From Chloroflexota bacterium (GTDB taxonomy: Bacteria > Chloroflexota > Anaerolineae > UBA4142), in assembly GCA_023380675.1 (NCBI GenBank), contig JAMCRS010000155.1:1-22182 (forward strand): 22,182 nucleotides of DNA. The letters are read 5' to 3'. Shown here piece after piece: positions 1-6,442 of the stretch. Position 1 is the first letter of the stretch. Every line of letters starts with the position of its first letter. Position numbers and translations under genes: made by a program. A model generated the notes under the pieces. The model saw nothing but the letters and a program-made list of their open reading frames with translations. It searched no databases and was not told the DNA's origin.

Positions 1-150
1 AGAAAGTATCCGTGCGCGCGATCCTCGGTTGCCGGGAGCAAGACGCATTTGGGCAAAGACGTATTCGAAGAAAACGGGTTTCTTGACACGCGCGTTGCCG
101 GCGGCGGGTGCGGCGTTCGCCGGCAAGGGCGGCCAGGGTGGCGACCACAT
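1..150 (-). CDS. Possible partial ORF of unknown function running off the window
   Basis: An open frame begins at an ATG at 150 and runs 50 codons without a stop to the window edge. The N-terminal half is Pro/Ala-rich and the second half reads more like ordinary protein (for example KKPVFFEYVFAQ). The ribosome site is weak (GTAGGGCC about 8 nt upstream). It would be the next gene after the DUF1573-like gene, separated by about 80 bp. I do not recognise it, and in DNA this GC-rich an open frame of 50 codons can occur by chance. Bases 151-232 hold nothing I can identify. Confidence 0.2.
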   Translation of the reverse strand, partial: MWSPPWPPLPANAAPAAGNARVKKPVFFEYVFAQMRLAPGNRGSRARILS

Positions 151-232
151 AGGGCCGGCCCTACGTCTGCCGGCGCGGCGCGCACGAGCGGAGGCAACGC
201 GCACTACTCCGCCAGCAACTCGATCCGGGCGT

Positions 233-787
233 CTAAGGTCGACTCGCTTTCAAAGGGGCCAATGAAATTGCTTCCCAATCTGAAGCGATCAGAAGGTTCT
301 TGCTGCTGTTGGATGGATCGTTCGTCTTGAGCGCGATCTGGAACAGATGCTTGCCTTCCATTCCCGCGTGCATCATGAATTCGGTGTAGAGGGTGGTGGA
401 TTCGCCGGGCCGCAGCGTCGTCTGACCGACGACGATGTCCGGCGGTCAGCAGCCTTCCAGAAGCGTGGCGACACGCGGCACATCCAGTTTGAGCGTGCCG
501 TCACCTGTGTTCTTGATGTTAAAGGCGGCACGCACGGTCCGGTTCAACGGTTGGAGGCCCAGGTCGATCTGATCGTGATCGACCTGCAGGCGCGGCGTGC
601 CGTCAGCCTGTGCGGCCGAGGGGTTGGACCGCGCATACCACGTCGTCGCGGCCACGACGAACAGGACGAACGCGGCGGCGATCAGTGCGACAACCAGCTT
701 CAATTTGTTCTTGCGGCGCTCTTGTGCCCGGCCCTGCTCGCGTCGCGTGACGCGTACCTGGGTCCGACGCATGGGTTTGTCTGACAT
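233..787 (-). CDS. DUF1573-like Ig-fold membrane-anchored protein with in-frame UGA; candidate selenoprotein
   Basis: Read through the UGA at 448-446, this encodes 184 residues. It has a basic cytoplasmic tail (1-30), one membrane segment (about 31-50) and an extracytoplasmic Ig-like domain of the DUF1573 type (about 65-184). The domain shows family hallmarks on both sides of the UGA: LGLQPLNRTVRAAFNIKNTG before it, and LRPGESTTLYTEF, HAGMEGKH and LKTNDPSNSSK after it. Residue 113 is Cys, 114 is the UGA and 115-116 are Pro-Pro. From memory, relatives have Gly-Cys-Cys-Pro-Pro here, so the UGA replaces the second Cys. The tail is open for 70 codons to TAG at 233-235, with no frameshift. The start is an ATG at 787 behind a strong AGGAGG, 12 bp after the CuA-cytochrome gene. 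Terminating at the UGA would lose half the Ig fold. Alternatives are a nonsense mutation or a C-to-A base-call error. Its function is unknown; a role in metal or thiol redox chemistry is inferred from the operon. Confidence 0.8.
404..448 (-). promoter_or_regulatory. Candidate bacterial SECIS element (UGA plus downstream hairpin)
   Basis: Immediately after the in-frame UGA (448-446) the minus strand can fold an upper stem CGTCGTC (434-428), loop GGTCA (427-423) and stem GACGACG (422-416), seven uninterrupted GC-rich pairs. A lower helix is possible between GCCGG (443-439) and CCGGC (408-404), or between CCGC (445-442) and GCGG (413-410). The GGUC loop motif starts 18 nt after the UGA, which matches the E. 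coli fdhF SECIS as I remember it. No bulged U is seen in the stem, unlike E. coli. The Val-Val and Thr-Thr codons (GTC GTC and ACG ACG) are complementary by themselves, so part of the stem could be a codon-usage coincidence. Confidence 0.6.
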
Positions 788-799
788 TCATCCTCCTGG

Positions 800-1798
800 C
801 TATGGACTCTGGCTCAAGCCGTAGTCGAATACAAACGATCGAATGTAACTTGTCACAGCGCCGATGTCCTGGTCGGCGTATAGCGATCTCCACTCGGGCA
901 TGCCGGTCCCCATACCGCCGCGCAGGACCTTGCCCTGCAAAAGCGCGTCGCTGGCACCGAGCATTTGAGACGCGTCGCCGAGGTCCGCCGGACCGCGCCG
1001 GGCGCCGGGGTCTATCGCCGCGCGGCCCGGAAGCTCGCGGCCCGCCGGACCGTCGCCCGCGCTGGACTCGCCGTGACACGCTGCGCAGTCCCGTGCGTAA
1101 AGCTGCTGCCCTCGCGCGATCGCCGCGTCGCCGGCGGCACGTTTCCACTCGAACGCGATCGCATCCCACAACTGCGTGTCGCCATAGGAGCTCAGCGCCC
1201 GCTCGGACCGCAGCCGCGCGAAGACGTCGCTCGGCGATTGCGTTTGAGTGTCCGCGTCGATCGCAATTGGGTTGGCGAGCGTCGCGCCGCGGGCCGCGGA
1301 CGGGCGTGTCGACGGCAAATTCTGCGCCGGGTGCGGCTCGTCGATGTCAAGTTTGAGTTGCTGGTAGAGCGGAGGCGCCGTCGTGGGCAATACCGGCGTT
1401 GGATTCTGCGGATCGACGACCTCGATCACTCCACGCATTCGCCAGTGGTCGACGCTGCACCAGCGCGTACAGGCGAAGGGAAATCGTCCAACGCGCGAGG
1501 CGACGAATTCGACCTCCTGCACATGGCCGGGCAAGATCTCGTCCACCTTGATGCCGAGCGCGGGCACCACGAATCCGTGGACCACATCGGGTGACGAGAT
1601 GCGAAGGCGCACCCGCTCGCCCAGACGGACGCGAATCGTATCGGGCTGCCAACCGCCGTCGGCCGGTACGTTTGCCGTCAGGTCTATCACGCGGACGCCC
1701 GCCGCGTTCGTCCGCCACGCCTGATACGCAAAGAGCGATGCGGGAAACCCGATGACGATGACGATGACGACGAGCGCGGCGAAGAGCTCACGATTCAA
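800..1798 (-). CDS. CuA-type cupredoxin fused to a c-type cytochrome domain, membrane-anchored
   Basis: The protein has 332 residues: an N-terminal membrane anchor (about 5-27), a cytochrome-oxidase-subunit-II-like cupredoxin domain (about 35-130), a linker rich in Pro, Thr and Ser, and a cytochrome c domain (about 225-325). The cupredoxin carries the full CuA ligand pattern: His74, then Cys110-x3-Cys114-x3-His118-x2-Met121. The cytochrome has CAACH at 238-242 and a likely axial Met at 300 (GTGMPEW). It should pass electrons between a CuA centre and haem c outside the membrane. Oxidase subunit II usually has two anchors and partner subunits, and none is encoded nearby, so this is a free-standing CuA-cytochrome. 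The start is TTG at 1798 with GGAGGG about 9 nt upstream. It lies 47 bp after the polyferredoxin gene and 12 bp before the DUF1573-like gene, and is clearly operonic. Confidence 0.9.
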   Translation of the reverse strand: MNRELFAALVVIVIVIGFPASLFAYQAWRTNAAGVRVIDLTANVPADGGWQPDTIRVRLGERVRLRISSPDVVHGFVVPALGIKVDEILPGHVQEVEFVASRVGRFPFACTRWCSVDHWRMRGVIEVVDPQNPTPVLPTTAPPLYQQLKLDIDEPHPAQNLPSTRPSAARGATLANPIAIDADTQTQSPSDVFARLRSERALSSYGDTQLWDAIAFEWKRAAGDAAIARGQQLYARDCAACHGESSAGDGPAGRELPGRAAIDPGARRGPADLGDASQMLGASDALLQGKVLRGGMGTGMPEWRSLYADQDIGAVTSYIRSFVFDYGLSQSP

Positions 1799-1845
1799 AA
1801 CGAACCCTCCTCATCGAGAAACGACAAAACGGAAATCGCATCTTT

Positions 1846-3209
1846 TCACACATACAATCCAACGAACGCCAACGTGAACAGGGTGCAAAAACCGATGATC
1901 GGCAGCGCTGCGAGCGGCGGCACCCGTTGTTCGCGCGCCGTGCGGACGGTGACCGCGATCGCCCCGATCAGACCCACGAGCAGTATCGGCACCTGTAGCG
2001 TCGACTGCCAGCCCGCAAGGTACGGGGTCCACGGCCAATTCGCGGTACCGTTCAAGTTCCATCCCCAGCCGAATGGATCGGATACCACCGGCCACGCGTA
2101 CGACAAATTGGTCGTGACGAAAGAGAGACTGAACGCTGCCCAGGCGGCCAGCCCGAGCGGCACGAGCGCGTAGGCATGATCGACGAAGAACCGACGGGTC
2201 GACAGGTTCGCGCGTCCCAGTTTCTTGGCGGCGAGAACACAGACGAGAAATATCCCCGGCACGACGGCGAGGTTTATGGCGAGAAAGGCGGCCGCGTAAA
2301 TCCACCAACTGGCCGTGCCGACGGCGTATGCGGTCTCGCGGAGAATCGCCCAGGGACCGGTCAGGACGATCGAGTAGGCGAGCGCGCACGTCAGCATGAT
2401 GAACGCCTTGTACGCTTCGTCGAGACGGCGCCCTTGGCCGCGAGCAGGTCCGCGCCGAAGGGACGCACGAACACGCCGACGTTGTCGAGGGGGCAGGTTT
2501 TCAAGCATTCGGTACAGAGGCCGCAGTACGTGTTCTTCTCGAGCGCGCCTGGAAACACCAGCCACGGGCAGCCGTAGCCGGCAGCGCTGCCGACGTAGCA
2601 CGTTTTTTGCTTGTGCGTCATGCACACCGCTCGGTCTCGCGCCCGGATCTCGACCGGTGCGAGCTGGGAGTACAGACCGATGAATCCGCCGACCGGGCAC
2701 AGGTAGCGGCAGAAGGTACGGCGCTCGAACAGCAGGCTCGTGCCGACTGCCATCGCGGCAAAGAGCGCGAGCACGAGTGCGCTGACCGATGGAGTGGTCA
2801 GAATCACGACCGAGAACAAAGCGACGGTGAGAAAACTTGCGCTCTGCAGCCAGATGTTGGCGAGCCTCCGCGGCCACTTGAGGCCGAGTGTGTAGAGCCG
2901 GCCGCCCCGGCGCGGCTCCACCAATGCCCTGCGTTGAAGCCACTCGCCCGGCGCGGGGATCGGGCAGATCGCGCACCACAGCCGGCCGCCCAAGGGCAGC
3001 AAGAGCAGGATGAGGAAAGCCCACCATACGACCCAGACAAAGACGATGCCAAAGTTGCGGCTGCCCGCGGGTGTGCCGAACCCGCCGGCGAGGATGGCGA
3101 GCAGGAACACGGGCAGCGTGATGGCGATCATCGACCACTGCAGCCAACGGCTGGTGAGGATTCGTTTGACGATCGGTTCGCGTGTTAGTTCTATACGACG
3201 ATAAGACAT
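1846..3209 (-). CDS. NapH/NosR-like membrane 4Fe-4S polyferredoxin, interrupted by a single-base frameshift
   Basis: After correcting one missing base this is a protein of about 454 residues with several membrane helices and ferredoxin clusters. The first frame runs from ATG 3209 and shows CAICP (about 79-83), CRYLCP and CGLCTECLKTCP, typical of NapH/NosR/CcoG-like membrane ferredoxins that move electrons across or along the membrane. Near 2431-2433, in a run of three C on the plus strand, the frame slips. Uncorrected, it ends at a stop at 2391; the adjacent frame continues with five to six hydrophobic segments to TGA at 1846. One extra G in the run joins the halves smoothly (AAKG then RRLDEAYK). 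A sequencing indel is likely, and a true mutation is possible. I chose ATG 3209, which gives a 64-bp gap after the upstream cupredoxin gene; an in-frame upstream start at 3305 would overlap that gene and adds no recognisable sequence. Confidence 0.82.
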
Positions 3210-3273
3210 TAGGCTAATCGGATCGGATGGACCCGTGTTGGCGCAGCGGCGGACGACATCCGGCGCACCCGTC

Positions 3274-3735
3274 TCACGCTGTCCAGAAGAAGAGGCTCGC
3301 GCCAACGGCGACGAGGAGCGTTATGGTGATGGCATGCGCCAGCGGGAGATCCGGCTCCACGGTCAGCTCGCCGATCATGAAAGGGTGAAGCGGGCCGCAA
3401 GTTACCGAACAGCGAAACCTGAACGCACCGATCTTGTCCGCCACAAACGTGACGTCGGCGGTCTTGCCCGGCTCGGCCTGCATGTCCACGCCGTATCCGT
3501 CGATCGACAATCCGTGCGACGCATCGAGCGATTGGAAATGGATCGTAACCGTATCGCCGCGTCGAACAGCGATCGTCGCCGGCTCAAAGGCGAACTGCCG
3601 CGCGTCGACCTCGAATGTGACAGCCCGGGGACTCGCCGTCGCACCGGGCAGCGGCACAAAGATCGCCGCAAGGGTCAACAGCACGACGCTCGCGGCAATC
3701 AATGGTTTCTGGCGGCCGCGCAATTGTCGAATCAT
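3274..3735 (-). CDS. Membrane-anchored CuA-type cupredoxin (COX2-like periplasmic domain)
   Basis: This encodes 153 residues. There is a signal anchor (about 11-30), a cupredoxin domain (about 38-127) and a second hydrophobic segment at the C-terminus (about 132-152). The CuA ligand set is complete: His74 in DASHG, then Cys109-x3-Cys113-x3-His117-x2-Met120. The C-terminal anchor and small size set it apart from oxidase subunit II. Its ATG at 3735 overlaps the TGA of the PCYCGC gene by one base (TGATG), so the two are probably translationally coupled. With the CuA-cytochrome fusion, this is the second CuA domain in one operon, which suggests dedicated copper or electron relay chemistry. A nitrous oxide reductase or oxidase accessory role is possible but no catalytic subunit is in view. 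Confidence 0.88.
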   Translation of the reverse strand: MIRQLRGRQKPLIAASVVLLTLAAIFVPLPGATASPRAVTFEVDARQFAFEPATIAVRRGDTVTIHFQSLDASHGLSIDGYGVDMQAEPGKTADVTFVADKIGAFRFRCSVTCGPLHPFMIGELTVEPDLPLAHAITITLLVAVGASLFFWTA

Positions 3736-4181
3736 CAATTCACCGGCTGGTTGGGCGGTCCATATTGGCTGTAAGTCGAGATAATGGCGGCGCGGATCGC
3801 CGGCGGCGCGCGCCCTTCGCGCGTCATCCGCATTACGTCCTGCGTGATGTCGACGCATACGCTGCAACCGAGCGCGTGGTCATCGAACACAATAGCTCCA
3901 TCGGCTTTCGCCTCATTGACGTAGCATGAATAGTTGCTCGTATGTCCCATCGCACCGCAGCCGCAGTAGCACGGCACGTTTGTGAGCGCGTCGGGATTGG
4001 CGACCGCGAACTGGTACGCCTCGCGCACGCGCGTCGGCGCGTTCTGCATTTCAACGGGAAGCGCGGACATGGGTGCCATCTTGAGCTCATGCGCGGGATT
4101 TGCCGCGCACGCGGTCGTCAACAAAGCTGGAGAGAACAAGAACACAAACAGGACAAGGGACAAGATGCGGCTCACGCTCAA
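3735..4181 (-). CDS. PCYCGC-motif exported protein
   Basis: The protein has 148 residues with an N-terminal signal sequence (about 5-25); a Cys at 25 may be a lipid-attachment site, though the lipobox (TTAC) is not ideal. The core carries the name-giving motif PCYCGCG at 70-76, followed by His80, Cys86 and a second pair Cys106/Cys109 (GCSVC), then a helical C-terminus ending in a Pro/Asn-rich tail. PCYCGC-motif proteins are a recognised family of uncharacterised exported proteins of Gram-positive-type bacteria. The dense Cys/His suggests metal binding, copper being plausible from the neighbours. It sits 34 bp after the TlpA-like gene and overlaps the next gene by one base. The family call is firm and the function is inference. 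Confidence 0.88.
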   Translation of the reverse strand: MSVSRILSLVLFVFLFSPALLTTACAANPAHELKMAPMSALPVEMQNAPTRVREAYQFAVANPDALTNVPCYCGCGAMGHTSNYSCYVNEAKADGAIVFDDHALGCSVCVDITQDVMRMTREGRAPPAIRAAIISTYSQYGPPNQPVN

Positions 4182-4215
4182 CCTTTCATGGGTGGACCCG
4201 ATTCCACGTTGGATG

Positions 4216-4770
4216 CTACGGCTTCAGCAGCTCTTCAATCTTATCTGTCAGAGTTGGGACGTCGATAGGACCGATGTGATTGCCATACAGATTACCATCT
4301 CTACCGACGAAATAGGTTTCCGGCACGCCCTGGATGTGATAGGCCTGTGAGGCCTGCGTTCCAATATCCGGGCCGTTCGGATACGTGACGCCAAACTCTT
4401 TGATAAACGCCAGCGCTTCCTTGTCCGTATCTACGTAATCGACGCCGATGAACACGACGTCGCGATCCTTGTAGTCGCGCCAGGTACTTTCGAGAACTGG
4501 CGCTTCGTCCCGGCACGGCTGACACCACGATGCCCAGAAATTGACGACGACGACCTTGCCGCGTTCCGCCGCCAGGGAAAACGTGCCGCCGCCATAGAGG
4601 GGAATATTGATCTGCGGGGCGGCGCCGCGCTCGACCGGTTGAGCGCTTCGATTCACCATTCCGACCGCGAAAAGCGCGATAATGGCGATCACCAGGCCAA
4701 GGGCGCCGAGCTGAACCAAGTTGAAACCGCGCATTCGCGGCGAAGTTGGCGCTGAGACTTGCCTTTCCAT
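4216..4770 (-). CDS. TlpA/ResA-like membrane-anchored thiol-disulfide oxidoreductase
   Basis: This encodes 184 residues: an N-terminal anchor (about 18-38) and a thioredoxin fold outside the membrane. The active site is WCQPC (Cys83 and Cys86), following VVVNFWAS, with the cis-Pro region GVPETYF further on. This pattern is typical of TlpA/ResA/CcmG proteins, which reduce disulfides in apocytochromes or in CuA and copper chaperone proteins. In this operon it could keep the Cys ligands of the CuA domains, the PCYCGC protein or the Cys-Sec pair reduced. The start is ATG 4770, only 2 bp after the TAA of the lipoprotein gene. Upstream in-frame codons overlap that gene and look like non-coding shadow. 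Confidence 0.9.
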   Translation of the reverse strand: MERQVSAPTSPRMRGFNLVQLGALGLVIAIIALFAVGMVNRSAQPVERGAAPQINIPLYGGGTFSLAAERGKVVVVNFWASWCQPCRDEAPVLESTWRDYKDRDVVFIGVDYVDTDKEALAFIKEFGVTYPNGPDIGTQASQAYHIQGVPETYFVGRDGNLYGNHIGPIDVPTLTDKIEELLKP

Positions 4771-4772
4771 CG

Positions 4773-5258
4773 TTACTGCAAATCCCATCTGAAGACGCGT
4801 TCGGGAACGCCGGCGAGTCCTTTGATCACCAACTCGACGAATTTGGGCTTGCTCGGCAGCGCGGCGAAGGTGAGCGTCCCGGAGCGGTGGTGGCCGCCGC
4901 CACCAGGCCCGTCCCACGCCATCGGCCTGTAAACCTTGCCCGTGTCATCGCGCAGGACGACGATCTTGGTCATGTCGTCGTTCAGATCAACCGAGTGCGT
5001 ATTCATCGCAATATCAAAGGCAATCGGTTTGCCCACTTGGAGCGCGCCGGGCTGCACATCCACGGTAACGCTGCCGCTCGAATTGTTTTGGGTCTCAAAC
5101 ACAGACGACGGCGGAGCCGGCTTTGACGCATTGCTCGCCGACGGCGGCACCGTCGCGGGTACCGGGGCTACAGTTGGAGTTGCTGCGCCGCTACATGCCG
5201 CGAGCACCAGCGCGACGAGCGCAAAGCTACCGGTAAGCAAAGCCATTCTTCTGGTCAT
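4773..5258 (-). CDS. Lipoprotein with a conserved C-terminal domain of unknown function
   Basis: The protein has 161 residues. A signal peptide ends in the lipobox LAAC (Cys22), followed by a Pro/Ala/Thr/Ser-rich linker (about 23-60) that would hold the domain away from the membrane. The C-terminal domain (about 62-161) is all-beta in character and contains VRPMAWDGPGGGGHHRSGTL-like features: a Gly-rich loop followed by two His residues. Such His pairs may bind metal, but I cannot assign a function. It is the first gene of the seven-gene operon. ATG 5258 is preceded by AGGAGA at a good distance, and about 100 bp separate it from the CsoR-like regulator upstream. Confidence 0.8.
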   Translation of the reverse strand: MTRRMALLTGSFALVALVLAACSGAATPTVAPVPATVPPSASNASKPAPPSSVFETQNNSSGSVTVDVQPGALQVGKPIAFDIAMNTHSVDLNDDMTKIVVLRDDTGKVYRPMAWDGPGGGGHHRSGTLTFAALPSKPKFVELVIKGLAGVPERVFRWDLQ

Positions 5259-5360
5259 CGTATCTCTCCTGGATTTGTCAGTCAGATGTTTGCTCCGACG
5301 TGTAGAGTAAGAGTCAATTGAATCTTCGCCGTACCATTGAACAAGGTCATGCGTACTGTT
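5259..5360 (-). promoter_or_regulatory. Probable promoter/operator region of the seven-gene operon
   Basis: This 102-bp gap separates the CsoR-like gene from the operon it may control. It contains a perfect 8-bp palindrome TCAATTGA (5314-5321) inside a 14-bp imperfect one (GAGTCAATTGAATC and its complement). A TTGACT hexamer in minus orientation overlaps it and could be a -35 box, but I see no convincing -10 at 17 nt. The location, not the motif strength, is the main argument. Confidence 0.35.
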
Positions 5361-5630
5361 CTATGGCCTACATCGGTGCTTGGTCAGCCACAGGCCCACT
5401 TGATGCCACTCTCGCTCGCGCCGTCCTCGGTCCCGGGCACGTAAGCCACAATTCCTGTCGAGAAGATAGGCGCGCCACAGCTCACGATGAATGGCGCGCA
5501 GGGCTCCACGTACCGCCAATAGTTGGCGAAGGATGTCGACAAAGGACGCGTCGGTCTCGATCATCTGTGCAATCGCACCCAAGTGACCCTGAGCGCTTCG
5601 GATGCGATTTCGCAAGTCGCGTTGGTTCAT
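5361..5630 (-). CDS. CsoR/FrmR-family (DUF156) regulator lacking the usual metal ligands
   Basis: This encodes 89 residues with the three-helix pattern of CsoR/RcnR/FrmR repressors: NRIRSAQGHLGAIAQMIE, then FVDILRQLLAVRGALRAI. In copper-sensing CsoR the ligands are a Cys two residues before the conserved Asp and a His-x3-Cys in helix 2. Here the first Cys is Phe and the His is missing; only one Cys remains (RNCG). The protein may therefore sense something else or be degenerate. The Arg-rich C-terminal tail (after about residue 62) is longer than usual. The start is ATG 5630, 35 bp after the stop of a 41-residue membrane peptide ORF. It lies directly upstream of the copper/redox operon, so control of that operon is a reasonable inference. 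Confidence 0.7.
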   Translation of the reverse strand: MNQRDLRNRIRSAQGHLGAIAQMIETDASFVDILRQLLAVRGALRAIHRELWRAYLLDRNCGLRARDRGRREREWHQVGLWLTKHRCRP

Positions 5631-5665
5631 TGCCCGCGGGTTGCGAGTCGCCTCATTGCAGGTTC

Positions 5666-5791
5666 TTATCCTGGTCCGCATTCTTCCGTGTTGATCCACC
5701 CAATTCCGGTTGCGCGGCGGTTGAGCCAGACCGCGAGCGGAATGGCCACGGCGATGGTCGCAAGTGGGTATCCCGCAACCATCCGTGTCAT
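5666..5791 (-). CDS. Small 41-residue single-span membrane protein
   Basis: A short ORF starts at ATG 5791, which overlaps the TGA of the winged-helix gene in an ATGA arrangement, and ends at TAA 5666-5668. The peptide has one hydrophobic segment (about residues 4-23, with GYPLATIAVAIPLAVW) and a short charged tail containing one Cys. Coupled translation with the regulator upstream and its position just before the CsoR-like gene support a real gene. I do not recognise a family. It is short enough to be missed by standard gene callers. Confidence 0.5.
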   Translation of the reverse strand: MTRMVAGYPLATIAVAIPLAVWLNRRATGIGWINTEECGPG

Positions 5792-6183
5792 TCAACGCTT
5801 GTCATTTTCGTGATGATGTGCAGCTTTAATTCATCTTTGGCGCGCTCCAAACGAGCAAGATGGTCGTCGCGCAAAAGCCAGAATTGTTCGAGGGCCTGCG
5901 ACAACTCTGTTTCGTGCGCCAGGCGATAGAACGTCCAACTGTTCAGGACAGCCTTGCGTTCAATGAGCCGTGCGTCAGTCAGCTGATCCAACGCATCGAT
6001 GGCTTGCGACTCCGATCGCCGTAGATGATAGGCTATGTCGCTGGCTTGGAGCCAGGTGAGTGACCGTTGGCGGAAGAAATCCAGAACCTCGCACGCGCAT
6101 TCGCAGTCCAATACCCGGGCAATCAGCGGCCGCAGGCGCGGACATAATTCGTTCAGAAATTCTTGACGCGTCGAATCGTTCAT
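5788..6183 (-). CDS. Winged-helix DNA-binding regulator
   Basis: From ATG 6183 this encodes about 131 residues; an in-frame ATG at 6210 would add nine. The middle resembles a winged helix: helices around WLQASDIAYHLRRSESQAIDAL, with YHLRRSESQAIDA as the likely recognition helix, followed by a wing (LIERKAVLNSWTFYRL). The N-terminal part has a Cys cluster (LCPRL and LDCECACE), so redox or metal sensing is possible. The C-terminal third is helical and could dimerise. GGGA lies about 7 nt before ATG 6183, and the alternative start has a poorly spaced AGGA. The gene overlaps the 41-aa membrane ORF by four bases and precedes the CsoR-like gene, giving a small regulatory cluster. No precise family is assigned. 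Confidence 0.7.
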   Translation of the reverse strand: MNDSTRQEFLNELCPRLRPLIARVLDCECACEVLDFFRQRSLTWLQASDIAYHLRRSESQAIDALDQLTDARLIERKAVLNSWTFYRLAHETELSQALEQFWLLRDDHLARLERAKDELKLHIITKMTSVE

Positions 6184-6184
6184 C

Positions 6185-6411
6185 TTATTCCCGATGGAAA
6201 TGAATTCCATTCCTGGCTCTGGTCCAATAACTGATGCAGCCTGCCTCGACGACGGTGCCTGCGCATAGACGACGCCCTTTAGCGCGCGGCCCGAGGTAAT
6301 CGGTCACGCGAACAACAGCGCCGGCTAGAATAGTCAGCACGGCAAATCCACGCAGCCATTTCAGAATCCGCGACGGGCGTCCGCTGGGACGGGTCAGGTG
6401 GTGTGATCCAC
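6185..6411 (-). pseudogene. Possible frameshifted small membrane protein
   Basis: In the 230-bp gap downstream of the DUF2933-like gene, one frame reads as a plausible small protein ending at TAA 6185-6187. It has a basic stretch (SGRPSRILKWLRG), one hydrophobic span (FAVLTILAGAVVRV) and a polar tail with two Cys. It has no ATG or GTG in its own frame, but a GTG at 6411 in the neighbouring frame would start it if one base were missing near 6395. It overlaps the winged-helix gene's alternative upstream start. Treat it as tentative; the codon pattern looks coding-like but the break may be real. Confidence 0.3.
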
Positions 6412-6442
6412 GCGACCGGCCTGGAGCGTGTGAAGCTTCAAA

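Noticed and set aside
233..787. General UGA reassignment explaining the in-frame stop
   Set aside because: UGA ends several other genes here, such as those at 1846, 3735 and 5788, at natural positions.
2440..3147. First part of a 433-codon minus frame overlapping the polyferredoxin
   Set aside because: Only its end (below about 2433) is genuine; the earlier part is a shadow of the ferredoxin frame.
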